From assembly GCA_017163975.1 (NCBI GenBank), contig JAFFSR010000353.1, positions 898,001-962,000 of the forward strand: a DNA stretch of 64,000 nucleotides, given 5' to 3'. A model generated the notes under the pieces. It had not been told where the DNA came from. It did no database searches and was given only the letters and a program-made list of their open reading frames with translations. Below, one piece after another: positions 34,787 to 46,253 of this stretch. This DNA is from Anastatus disparis. Lineage: Eukaryota; Arthropoda; Insecta; Hymenoptera; Eupelmidae. Position 1 is the stretch's first letter. Each line of letters begins with the position of its first letter. Position numbers and translations under genes: made by a program.

Positions 34787-35569
34787 TATATTGTTCTTTA
34801 AATTTAATTTTTATAATATTTTTTCAGTTCATTTTCCCAGAGCATACGCTCCCAATGAAATCTTGTAGAAACCTTTTATTGCAACCTTGCAGGAATCTTT
34901 CATCGAAAGATTGCTCCAATGTTACATGTTAATTTTGTAGTAAGATTTCATAAAACTTTGCAGAAAAGTTTGTGCAAGGGACATAAAAAGGTTACTGCGA
35001 CCTTGCAATGAAACCTTGCAGTGAGCTGCCAACGGAATCTTGCAGAAATATTTTATTATAATCTTGCAAGAACCTTTCATAGTAACCTTGCAGAAATCTT
35101 TCATCGAAAGATTGCTCCAATTTTACATGTTAACTTTGTGGCAAGATTTCATAAAACTTTGCAGAAAGGTTTGTGCAAGGGACATAAGAAGGTTACTACA
35201 ACCTTGCAGTGAAACCTTGCAACAACCTTACCAGCCTTGCCAGCAATCTTGCAGCAAAGTTTCATGCTGTGTGGGTGTCGATAATTGAATAATGAGTAAC
35301 AGAAAAAATTTTCGTGAATGTATTTAGTATGAAAAGTTTAAGACAATTAATTCTATATAATATTTAGGGAAAGTATGGGAAAAAATATTAATATGTTAAT
35401 GAAACATATTTTAAGTTTGAGGAAAGTGTGTGATTTTTAAATAGGCCATATGCACATTGACTCATACTGTAGGGTTACTGCTTAAACAATTCATTTTGTG
35501 TGTGCCGCCCCCTTTGAATTTGCCGCCCTACGTTATGGCGTTTTTGGCGTCGTGGCAAATCCATCTCTG

Positions 35570-35919
35570 ATCACAGTACTTCGTGAAATTTTAAAAAAAT
35601 TCAAAGATATGCGTATTTGTAGTGGTGTAATAATGAAAAATAAAAGTGATGGTTTTGCAGATTTAGCTATAGAATATGACTCAAATTGGCGTCATAAACA
35701 GTGCTCATTATTATCGATTAACAAAGAAAGATGTGACATTTGCAAAAAATACAATAAAAACTTAAATCAGAAAGTTAAGAGAATGAAAAATAAGAAAAAT
35801 GTTCAAAGGGTATCAAAAATCGCAAATCCTCTTGATCGCATAAAATTAATTGCTATGCGAAAAAAACTTAAATTTCGTACTAGACGGAATTCATGTTTAA
35901 ACAAGAAACTTTCTTTTTG
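35570..35919 (+). pseudogene. THAP-domain gene, 3' part after the 10-kb insertion
   Basis: The frame from 35572 continues the exon cut at 25524 and encodes a basic, Lys-rich stretch with NKERCDICKKYN and a possible coiled-coil, ending at TGA 35919. The length and content do not identify a transposase core. The apparent start at 35498 lies inside the inserted element. Confidence 0.6.
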
Positions 35920-36426
35920 AATATTTTATTATGTAAGTTTGAGAATGAGACAATTCACATATCAAGAAAATCAAAAAATAAAGAAAAAATCTGTTATTCA
36001 AAGGAAATTATCTAAATTAACTAATGTTTAAATTATTTATACAGTCTTTTATTGTTTTAGTTTAATACTTATACATAATATTATATATATATTACTACTG
36101 TATTATATCGATTACTGATAATAATTAGTCGATAATTTCGGAATAAGTAATATCGCAAATAAATATAAATTTTGAGATAAAAAAGCATATTGGTTTTATT
36201 GATCTATCCAATTATATTTAAATTTATAATTAGTCATTTTATTTAAAGGTTAATAAAATACAATATTTTAATAACATTATTATTTTAATATTTTAAAGAC
36301 TTTTTTCCAGGTATAAATTAATGTTTTTCAAAATATTGAAGAATTTTTTAAACTTTTGATTTTTATGAACAACAAACTATAGTAAACTATAGCTAGCATG
36401 AGACTCCTTAAAAGAAAATTCCTCAC
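35920..36426. other. AT-rich spacer, no gene
   Basis: Between the THAP remnant and the Helitron remnant. No feature seen beyond AT-rich low-complexity sequence. Confidence 0.5.
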
Positions 36427-37157
36427 TCGATTATATTATAAAAAGTAAAATTTTTGGAGATGTAGCAGCAGATTTTTATGTGATTCGATTTGAAAAGCAT
36501 AGTTTACTTGATTGTCATATTAATAACATGGGGCTAATGCAATGAGAAAGGCTACAATTTTTATGATTCCTAAACAGCTTCGAAATTTATTTGTACGAAT
36601 TTTAATATATTATAGTTTATTAGAGCTAAACAAACTTTGGGAAGATTTTAAAGATTGTATGTCAAAAGATTTTACGCGATATCATTCTAGAGAAGATGGT
36701 TATTTAAGAGCAATGATTGATATTCAATTTATACACGACCGTAAAAGTAAATCGTTAGCTGACTTTCCACTTCAGTATTTAATGTAAATAATAAGAGAAA
36801 ATATTTTAGGAAATCATACTGATGATATTAGTATTGAAGATTATTTAACTATCGGATATCAACGAATGATTAGACTGAATGAAAGATAAAAAATAATAGC
36901 TGATAAAGTTTTAAATGCAGTACTTAATGGTAACGATGAATCTTGCTTTTTTATTGATGGTTCGGGAAAGACATTATTATATAAAACCTTTTGGTATATT
37001 CTGAAAGGTAACTATACAAATATTTATATGATGGCTTTTACAGGTATTGCTGCTACATTACTACCTAAAGGGAAAACTGTACACAAAATATTTCAGTTAC
37101 CTGAACTATTGTTCTCAGACTCATCTTCGAATATTAAATTAGAATCATAAGAAGCTG
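36427..37157 (+). pseudogene. Helitron Rep/helicase fragment
   Basis: Reading in two or three frames: a stretch FYVIRFEKHSLLDCHI aligns with the Helitron Rep active-site neighbourhood (normally EFQKRGLPHxH), then MIPKQLRNLFVRIL and LWEDFKDCMSKDF, then FFIDGSGKTLLYKTF and FTGIAATLLPKGKTVHKIFQLPE of the PIF1-like helicase. The Walker A loop is shortened to DGSGKT. Frameshifts at about 36541 and 36787 and stops at about 36886 and 37148 show decay. It is cut at 37158 by the next element. Confidence 0.75.
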
Positions 37158-37169
37158 CCCACACAGCAT

Positions 37170-40100
37170 GAAAAAATTTTGAAATAATTTCATGAAATAT
37201 TACAAGTAATAATACGTTGAAAGCATTTAAAAAGAACTTAAAAAGATAGCTATATTCTTTTGAAAAGAATTTACGAAATAATACACAGGAAGATTACAAG
37301 ATCTTTACAAAAATAATACCAAAAAGGAAACGAAAGTTAAGACATGAAATATTACACGAATCCTTACTAAAAGGACTTTGAAAGGACTTCTTGAAAGGAA
37401 ACAAAAAAGAACTCAGAAATCTTCCAACGATTCAAGTCATAAAATAATTTAGAAAGATTTTCGGAATGATCTAAGGTATTCTTTCACCAAATCATTTCAA
37501 GATTCATTCAAAAAGCTTTCATGAAATAATTCATGCAATATTTTGGTAAAGTCTTAAGATATCATACATGAAATAATTTTTAAATCTTTTTGAAATATTT
37601 CATGAAATAACTTATGATGAGAACAAAAGTTATTACATGAATCCTTACTAAAAGGAATTTGAAAAGACTTCTTGAAAGGAAATAAGAAAGAACTCAGAAC
37701 TCTTTCAAAGGTTCCAGTCGTAAAATAATTCAGAAAGATTTTCGAAATAATCTAAGTCATTCTTTCACCGAATAATTTTAATATTCTTCCAAAAAGCTTT
37801 AAAGTAATAATTTCATGTAAGATTCTCGTTAAATCTCACGAATCCTTACATGAAATAATTTAATAATCTTTTTGAAATAATTCATGAAAGAACTTATCAT
37901 GACGAAAAAGTTATTACATGAATCCTTACTAAAAGGAATTTGAAAAGACTTCTTGAAAGAAAACAAGAAAGAACTCAGAAATCTTACGAAGGTTCTAATC
38001 ATAAAATAATTCAGAAAGATTTTCGAAATAATCACCGAATAATTTCAATATTCTTCCAAAAAGCTTTAACGTAATAATTTCATGTAAGATTCTCGTTAAA
38101 TCTCACGAATCCTTACATGTAATAACTTAAAAATCTTTTTGAAATAATTCATGAAAGAACTTATCATGACGATAAAAGTTATTACATGAATCCTTACTGA
38201 AAGTACTTTAAAGAACTTCTTGAAAGGAGACAAGAAAGAACTCAGAAATCTTACGAAGGTTCTAATCATAGAATAATTCAGAAAGATTTTCGGAATGATC
38301 CAAGGTATTCTTTTACCGAATCATTTCAAGATTCATTTAAAAAGCATTCATGTAATAATTCATGCAATATTTTAGTAAAGTCTTAAGAAATCATATATGA
38401 AATAATTTTGAAATCTTTTTGAAATAATTCATGAAAGAACTTATCATGACGATAAAAGTTATTACATGAATCCTTGCTGAAAGTACTTTAAAGAACTTCT
38501 TGAAAGGAGACAAGAAAAAACTCAGAAATCTTACGAAGGTTCTAATCATAGAATAATTTAGAAAGATTTTCGGAATGATCCAAGGTATTCTTTCACCGAA
38601 TCATTTCAAGATTCATTCAAAAAGCTTTCATGAAATAATTCATGCAATATTTTGGTAAAGTCTTAAGAAATCATACATGAAATAATTTTGAAATCTTTTT
38701 GAAATATTTCATAAAATAACTTATGATGAGAATAAAAGTTATTACATAAATCCTTACTGAAAGGACTTTGAAAGGACTTCTTGAAAGGAAACAAGAAAGA
38801 ACTCAGAAATCTTTCGAAAGTTCTAGTTGTAAAATAATTCAGAAAGATTTTCGAATTAATCTAAGTTATTCTTTCACCGAATAATTTCAAGATTCCTCCA
38901 AAAAGCTTTAACATAATAATTCCATGTGAGATTTTCGTAAAATCTCACGAATCTTTACATGAAATAATTTTAAAATTTTTTGAAATAATTCATGAAAGAA
39001 CTTATCATGACGAAAAAGTTATTACATGAATGCTTACTGAAAGTACTTTGAAAGGACTTCTTGAAAGGAAACAAGAAAGAACTCAGAAATCTTTTGAAAG
39101 TTCTAGTTGTAAAATAATTCAGAAAGATTTTCGAATTAATCTAAGTTATTCTTTCACCGAATAATTTCAAGATTCCTCCAAAAAGCTTTAACATAATAAT
39201 TTCATGTGAGATTTTCGTAAAATCTCACGAATCCTTACATGAAATAATATTAAAATCTTTTTGAAATAATTCATGAAAGAACTTATCATGACGAAAAAGT
39301 TATTACATGAATGCTTACTGAAAGTACTTTGAAAGGACTTCTTGAAAGGAAACAAGAAAGAACTCAGAAATCTTTCGAAAGTTCTAGTTGTAAAATAATT
39401 CAGAAAGATTTTCGAATTAATCTAAGTTATTCTTTCACCGAATAATTTCAAGATTCCTCTAAAAAGCTTTAACATAATAATTCCATGTGAGATTTTCGTA
39501 AAATCTCACGAATCCTTACATGAAATAATTTTGAAATCTTTTTGAAATATTTCATAAAATAACTTATGATGAGAATAAAAGTTATTACATAAATCCTTAC
39601 TGAAAGGACTTTGAAAGGACTTCCTGAAAGGAAACAAGAAAGAACTCAGAAATCTTTTGAAAGTTCTAGTTGTAAAATAATTCAGAAAGATTTTCGAATT
39701 AATCTAAGTTATTCTTTCACCGAATAATTTCAAGATTCCTCCAAAAAGCTTTAACATAATAATTCCATGTGAGATTTTCGTAAAATCTTACGAATCCTTA
39801 CATGAAATAATTTTAAAATCTTTTTGAAATAATTCATGAAAGAACTTATCATGACGAAAAAGTTATTACATGAATGCTTACTGAAAGTACTTTGAAAAGA
39901 CTTCTTGAAAGAAAACAAGAAAGAACTCAGAAATCTTTCGAAGGATCCAGTCGTAAAATAATTTAGAAAGAGTTTTGAAATGATCCAAGGTATTTTTTCA
40001 CCGGATTATTTCAAGATTGATTCAAAAAGCTTTCATGAAATAATTTATGCAATATTTTGGTAAAGTCTCAAGAAATCATACATGAAATAATTTTGAAATC

Positions 40101-41345
40101 TTTTTGAAATATTTCATGAAATAACTTATAATGAAAATAAAAATTATTACATGCATCCTTACTGAAAGGACTTTGAAAAGACTACTTGAAAGGAAACAAG
40201 AAACACCTCTGAAATCTTCCAACGATTAAATTCAGAAAATAATTTATAAAGGTTTTTTGGATGATCTAATGTATACTTTAACCAAATCATTTCAAGATTC
40301 TTTTAAAAAGCATTCATGTAATAATTCATGCAATGTTTTGATAAAGTCGCACGAAATCTTCCATGAAAAATTTTGAAATCTTTTTGAAATATTTCATGAT
40401 ATAACTAATGATGAGGATAAAAATTATTACATGCATCCTTACTGAAAGGACTTTGAAAAGACTACTTGAAAGGAAACAAGAAATACCTCTGAAATCTTCC
40501 AACGATTAAATTCAGAAAATAATTTAGAAAGGTTTTTGGGATGATCTAAGGTATTCTTTCACCAAATCATTTCAAGATTCTTTCAAAAAGCATTCATGTA
40601 ATAATTTATGCAAGGTTTTGGTAATGTCACACGAAATCTTACATGAAATAATTTTGAAATCTTTTTGAAACATTTCATGAAATAACTTATGATGAGAACA
40701 AAAGTTATTACATGAATCCTTACTAAAAGGAATTTGAAAAGACTTCTTGAAAGGAAACAAGAAAGAACTCAGATCTCTTTCAAAGGTTCCAGTCGTAAAA
40801 TAATTCAGAAAGATTTTCGAAATAATCTAAGTCATTCTTTCACCGAATAATTTCAATATTCTTTCAAAACGCTTTAACGTAATAATTTCATGTAAGATTT
40901 TCGTAAAATCTCACGAATCCTTACATGAAATAATTTAAAAATCTTTTTGAAATAATTCAAGAAAGAACTTATCATGACGAAAAAGTTATTACATGAATCT
41001 TTACTGAAAAAACTTTGAAAAGACTTCTTGAAAGAAAACAAGAAAGAACTCAGAAATCTTACGAAGGTTCTAATCATAAAATAATTAAGAAAGATTTTAG
41101 GAATGATCTAAGGTATTCTTTTACCGAATCATTTCAAGATTCATTCAAAAAGCATTCATGTAATAATTCATACAATATGTTGGTAAAGTCTTAAGAAATC
41201 ATACATGAAATAATTTTGAAATCTTTTTGAAATAATTCATGAAAGAACTTATCATGACGAGAATTAAAGTTATTACATGAATCCTTACTGAATGGACTTT
41301 GAAAGGACTTTTTGAAAGAAAACGTGAAATATAACAGAATTATTT
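37170..41345 (+). repeat. ~280-bp tandem array, about 14 monomers
   Basis: The word agaactcagaa recurs about every 280 bp from 37405 to 41050. Two monomer types alternate irregularly: one with tcatttcaagattcattcaaaaagc, another with ttcaagattcctccaaaaagctttaacat. Sub-words are tcatgaaataatt and ggactttgaaaggacttct. ORFs at 37829-41077 are repeat frames. Confidence 0.9.
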
Positions 41346-41504
41346 AGAAATATTTTCGGGATTAGTTTATAATTTATCCGCTTGATGGCGGTATCTCTTA
41401 CTCTCGCAAGCGGTAAGAGTGCTTCCCGTTTCATATAGAAGGAAAATTAGAATCTAAAATGGAAACTATAAATTGTTATGCGTGCGATGTCTGTGTTATG
41501 ATAA

Positions 41505-43787
41505 TCCACACAGCATGAAAGATATCATTGGAATATTCCGAAATATTCTAATGGAATATTTCATTGAAATATGTATGGAAGCTTTATGGAAGAAAACAGA
41601 AATATTTCTGGAATATTGCGAAGAAAACTTTCTGCGAAGAACCCCTGGAAGCCTCCGTAAACCTTCCAAGGAAGATTCCGTTGAAAGATTGATGAATCAT
41701 TGCACCGAAAGTTTTCATGGAAGCTTTATAGAAGACTCTGTTTTCCTTTTAGGGAAATGTTGGAAATTTTCGCTGGAACATTCCGACATAAGTTTCCTGA
41801 AAGCTTCCGTAAACCTTCCAAGGAAGATTCCGTTGGAAGATTGATGAATCATAGCACCGGAAGATTTCATGAAAGCTTGAATGGAAGACTTCGTTTACCT
41901 TTCAGCGAAATATTAGAAATTGTCATTGAAACATTCCAGTGAAAAGGCTCCTGAAAGCTTCCGTAAACCTTCCAAAGAAAATTCCGTTGGAAGATTGATG
42001 AATCATTGCACCGGAAGATTTCATGGAAGCTTGAATGGAAGACTCCGTTTTCCTTTCGGGGAAGCGTTGGGAATTTTCACTGGAATATTCCGACTTAAGT
42101 CTCCTGGAAGATTCCGTAAACCTTCCAAGGAAGATTCCGTTTGAAGATTGATGAATCATCGCACCGTAAGATTTCATGGAAGTTTAAATGGAAGAGTTTG
42201 TTTACCTATCAGTGAAATATTGGAAATTGTCATTAAAACATTCCAGTGGAAGGCTCCTGAAAGCTTCCGTAAACTTCCAAGAAAGATTTCGTTAAAAGAT
42301 TGATGAATTATTGCACCGAAAGATTTCATGGAAGCTTTATAAAAGACTCCGTTTTCCTTTCGGGGAAATGTTGGGAATTTTTAGAGGAATATTCCGACTT
42401 AAGTCTCCTGGAAGATTCCGTAAACCTTCCAAGGAAGATTCCGTAGGAAGATTAATGAATCATTGCACCGAAAGATTTCATGGAAGCTTGAATAAAAGAC
42501 TCCGTTTACCTTTCAGCGAAATATTAGAAATTGTCATTGAAACATTCCAGTGGAAGGCTCCTGAAAGCTTCCGTAAACCTTCTAAGGAAAATTCCGTTGG
42601 AAGATTGATGAATCATTGCACCGGAAGATTTCATGGAAGCTTGAATGGAAGACTTCGATTACCTTTCAGCGAAATATTGGAAATTGTCATTAAAACATTG
42701 CGAGAGTTTGTCAACCGCATTTACAATCACATGAAAATATAATCAAGTAGCCAGCTGCTGGCAAGATGAAAGAATGGCTGCGCACGCAAGATAACTACAA
42801 ATATTTAAACAATATTTCTCCAATATTTTACTGTTATATTTATAAATTTTTTGAAATACTTCATGAAATATTTCTGGAATATTACAGAAATGTTTTATGT
42901 AATATTTCTTGAAAAATTTGCGCATTATTGATTTAAAATATTTTAAGAAATGGTGCAGTAATATTTCTTCAATATTTCAGGGTTATGTTCAAACATTTTT
43001 TCAAATACTTTATGAAATATTTTTTAAATATAACAGGAATATTTCATGACATGTTTCTTGAAAGATTTGAGAAATATTAATTTGGAACATTTCAAGAAAT
43101 AATGTAACAACTTACTTGACTATTTCAGTGTCAGATTCAAAAATTTTTTAAAATAAAACATGAAATGTTCCAGCAATATTATAGAAATATTTCAATAAAT
43201 TATTTAATATTCATAAACTGAAATATTTCAAAGAAATATTAGTTCATCACTTATTTAATATTTCATGAATAATTTAAGGAAGCTTTCAGTAAGTTCCCAA
43301 TGAAGTATTTTATGAAAAATTTACAGAAGCTTCCAGTAAGCTTTCACTGAAATATTTCATGAATAATTTACGGAAGCTTCCAGTACGTTTTCACTGGAAT
43401 ATTTCATGAAAAATTTACGGAAGCTTCGGTAACCTTACAATGAAGTATTTCATGAAAAACCTACGGAGGCTTCCAGTAAGCTTCCACTCAAATATTTCAT
43501 TAATAATTTACGGAGGCTTCCAGTAAGCTTCCACTGAAATATTTCATTAATAATTTACAGAGGCTTCCAGTAAGCTTCCACTGAAATATTCCATAAAAAG
43601 ATTACGGAAGCTTCCGGTAAACTTCCGCTGAAATATTTCATGAACGACTTGCGGAAGACTCCTTATCGAGGACATATCCATCTTCCGGGAAGTTTCCACT
43701 GAAAACTTCCCGAAAATTTCCAACCTTTCTTCTACATCTTCCGGGAAGCTTTCAGGAAGCTTCCAGGAAGCTTACATGCTGTGTGGG
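41505..43787. mobile_element. 2.3-kb minisatellite element, CCACACAGCATG ends, nested
   Basis: Left end TCCACACAGCATGAAAG and right end ACATGCTGTGTGGG. The inside has two blocks of ggaagcttccgtaaaccttcc words (41640-42690 and 43240-43780), with a ggaatattcc/gaaatatttc region between and a unique GC-richer segment at 42690-42800. The long ORFs at 41473-42742 run through the array and are not genes. Confidence 0.7.
41640..42690 (+). repeat. Minisatellite, unit about 150 bp, of GGAAGCTTCC-type words
   Basis: A unit containing cgtaaaccttccaaggaagattccgttggaagattgatgaatcattgcaccg recurs about every 150-165 bp (six or seven copies). Confidence 0.85.
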
Positions 43788-43865
43788 AACTTTGATTTTA
43801 ACCACTGTGAAACTATTCGTAATCCTATAAATAATTATATCATCTTATCCGTTATATATATATAT

Positions 43866-43867
<2 letters not shown>

Positions 43868-43921
<54 letters not shown>
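43868..43921 (+). repeat. (GT)n microsatellite
   Basis: About 53 bases of uninterrupted GT dinucleotides. Confidence 0.97.
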
Positions 43922-43923
<2 letters not shown>

Positions 43924-43984
43924 ATTCTAAATTGATTCTTAAATAATACAGGAAAGAATAAAGTTTCTACAACTTTACACGTCT

Positions 43985-44530
43985 CTTAACTAAAGATATA
44001 TGAAAAGATTAATGCATTATTACTAAAAGAATTCATGGATCCTTACAGAATTCTTTCATTGAAAGGATTCTGTAATGATTCTATGTCCGGGGTATATTCC
44101 TTTTAGAAATAATACAATGAAATATTTTTAAAATATTTCATATCATTTTTACAGAATCCTTTCAATGGAAGATGTATGAAAAGATTTACGAATTATTACC
44201 AAAAGAATTCATGGATCCTTACAGAATTCTTTCATTGAAAGAATTCTGTAATAATTCTATGTCCGGGGTATATTCCTTTTAGAAATAATACAATGAAATA
44301 TTTTAAAAATATTTCTTATCATTCTTACAGAATCCTTTCAATGAAAGATTTATGAAAAGATTTACGAATTATTACCAAACGAATTCATGGATCCTTACAG
44401 AATTCTTTCATTGAAAGGATTTTGAAATGTCTTGTGAATTCTTTATGAAATATTTCAGAATCCTTTCAGTGATATATTTCTGAAAGATTGTTGTCCTTTC
44501 ATAAATCCTTTCAGAATCCTTTCAAAGTCC
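43985..44530 (+). repeat. ~178-bp tandem array, three copies
   Basis: The word gaattcatggatccttacag recurs near 44030, 44208 and 44384 in units that include atgtccggggtatattcc. It is the right-hand array of the 7.4-kb element. Confidence 0.85.
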
Positions 44531-44688
44531 TTTCATGCTGTATGGGATATATTTCTTATGCTTCTACGTTTTATTATTTTCTAGAATATTCCACCCGTAA
44601 CAGTATCAACAAAAAAAAAGATTTCTTTTATAATCTATTAAAATCTAAAAGAAAAGAAATTATAACTTAACCAAACAAGTTAATATTA

Positions 44689-45623
44689 CGGTCACTTCAC
44701 GAGAGACTATAATATTCCTTGTCGGTTAGTACTTAATTTCTATGCCAAAAAGGGCAAATTAGTTAATAAACTTGAACTTTTTCTAAATAGTAATTTACAT
44801 CTTTTAATAAAATTTTTATTTACTTGTTTTCATATATATATTTTTTTCTTTTGGGTTTCTTGTAAAAGAGGAATTACAGAGTTTAAAAATATTTTCGGTC
44901 ACTTCACGAGAGACCGAATATTTTCTAACTTTATAGGAAACTTTATATCAGCTGAAAATTGGTCACTTCGGGAGGGACTTGTTTGGTCGCTATAAATTTT
45001 TCTCTTCTTTATTATAGAAATAAAAAAAGGAGACGTAGTTTTTCCATTTATTTAAAATAAATTTGAAGAACAGTCGTTTAGTCAAAGGAAAATCTACTTT
45101 TAAAAGAAATTATACATTGATTTGTTGAATAAGAATTTCATGAAAAAGAAAATAAAACAAAAATAAAAGTAAAGGACTAACTAGCACCAACGTACATTTC
45201 GACGCATTTAAAATTCCTTTTGGGACAGACATACCCAAAGGAAAAATACTAAAATTAAAAGAAGTTTTATAATTTCGATTTATTCTGGTCACTTAAGGAG
45301 AGACCTTTATGAATTTAAATTATAACGCGTAGGGTAGCTACAAATAAAAACGAATAGGCGAGTCATTCAAAAATATCTCGGTCACTTCAGGAGAGACTAA
45401 GCTATTATTGACTCAATAGTTTCGACAAAAATTATTTTATTTAATTCTACTTATTAAAATTTTTATACCACATTTTCATAATCTTGTTACACTTTTGTTT
45501 GCTCTGGTCACTTAAGGAGAGACCTTTGCGAATAAAATTTATAACGCGCGATAGGTAGCAACAACAAAAAAAATCTAATTAGGAAAGCCATTCTAAAATA
45601 GCCCGGTCACTTTACGAGAGACT
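44689..45623 (+). repeat. Seven copies of a GGTCACTTnAnGAGAGACC hairpin motif
   Basis: Copies start at 44689, 44896, 44961, 45287, 45379, 45506 and 45604. Each has GGTC, a conserved 11-base loop (ACTTCACGAGA or close) and GACC/GACT. In several copies the outer flanks also pair: AATATTA/TAATATT at 44689, AATATT on both sides at 44896, AATA/TATT at 45604. The segments 45287-45400 and 45506-45625 are a diverged ~220-bp tandem duplication. No coding frame. It may be a structured RNA part of an unknown element. Confidence 0.7.
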
Positions 45624-46249
45624 CGGTTATTAATGCCTTTTAGAACGGAAAGTAAATATATCTAATAAATAAGAAAGTTAAGGAACTAACATATCATTCA
45701 TAAAATAAATTCGCGAATTTTAAATCACAAAATATTAAAATTATTTTTCTTTTACGTTCTTTTTTTATATATTAACCTTTAATAACTAAATAATAAAACA
45801 AAAATAATTACAATAGAAGTATCATAATAAAATTTGATTAATTTTCTTAAAATAAAAACGGAATTAATATCTGCGTCACAAATAATTAAATACAGAATAC
45901 GTTGACTGACGGGCACTTAATACCCGAGTTTTACTGCTAGGCAGTGACTCAAAAACAAGGATAACATTACGCCAATTATCCACCCTAAAAATAACATCGT
46001 TTTATAGTTTACGAAAGTTGCTATAAATTAGATGTTCCAATATCGAATTTAAAACCTTCGATTGCGGTTATCACATAAGCCCATTTTCTGTAATGTGTCG
46101 TATACGACACATAAGGGATTAACGATTTATTTTGTTAAGAATTTTATTATCTATAACGAATAATAAATAGTTAATAACAAATAATTAATTTCATGTCATT
46201 GTCTACGCATGTATCGCGTACAACACATACTTACTCTCTAAATGCCCCA
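45624..46249. other. AT-rich stretch with a 20-bp perfect palindrome, no gene
   Basis: ATGTGTCGTATACGACACAT at 46093-46112 is its own reverse complement. Similar words ending in acacata occur near 46230 and 51896. Nothing else recognised. Confidence 0.5.
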
Positions 46250-46253
46250 TTAA

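Larger units (their letters stand above)
31813..35275. mobile_element. Minisatellite element with CCCACACAGCATG ends, right-arm copy
   Basis: Mirror image of 25819-30245, with tg on both sides. It lacks the TTAA foldback but carries two insertions absent from the left arm (33447-34001 and 34053-34786). Confidence 0.75.
25525..35569. mobile_element. 10-kb inverted duplication (giant foldback) inserted in the THAP gene
   Basis: Ends CAGAGACGGATTTGCC (25525) and GGCAAATCCATCTCTG (35569). AT occurs on both sides (25523-25524, 35570-35571), and with one copy of AT the THAP frame reads on across the site. The arms 25525-30613 and 30737-35569 are inverted copies, differing mainly by insertions private to one arm; the spacer is 123 bp. 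The CAGAGACGG ends resemble hAT termini, but no 8-bp duplication is seen. No transposase is visible. Confidence 0.85.
37158..44546. mobile_element. 7.4-kb minisatellite element, CCCACACAGCATG ends
   Basis: Left end CCCACACAGCATGAAAA; right end TTTCATGCTGTATGGG (one mismatch). The left part is a 4.2-kb array (37170-41345), the right part a smaller array (43985-44530), with unique DNA and a second element of the same type (41505-43787) between. No target duplication is recognisable, so the two ends being one element is likely rather than certain. Confidence 0.6.

Noticed and set aside
35021..35288. ORFs of 63 and 82 codons near the right end of the 10-kb unit
   Set aside because: They lie in gcaaggttnca minisatellite; the mirror copy at 25990-26172 is equally open on the other strand.
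37170..41345. CRISPR-like regularly spaced repeats
   Set aside because: Units of ~280 bp are contiguous tandem monomers without unique spacers, and the context is eukaryotic.
41473..42742. Overlapping ORFs of 74-143 codons
   Set aside because: They follow the GGAAGCTTCC-type tandem array; the amino-acid repeats mirror the DNA repeat and there is no domain.
46093..46112. A regulatory operator at the 20-bp palindrome
   Set aside because: A single palindrome in AT-rich transposon debris with no gene next to it; there is no support for a regulatory role.
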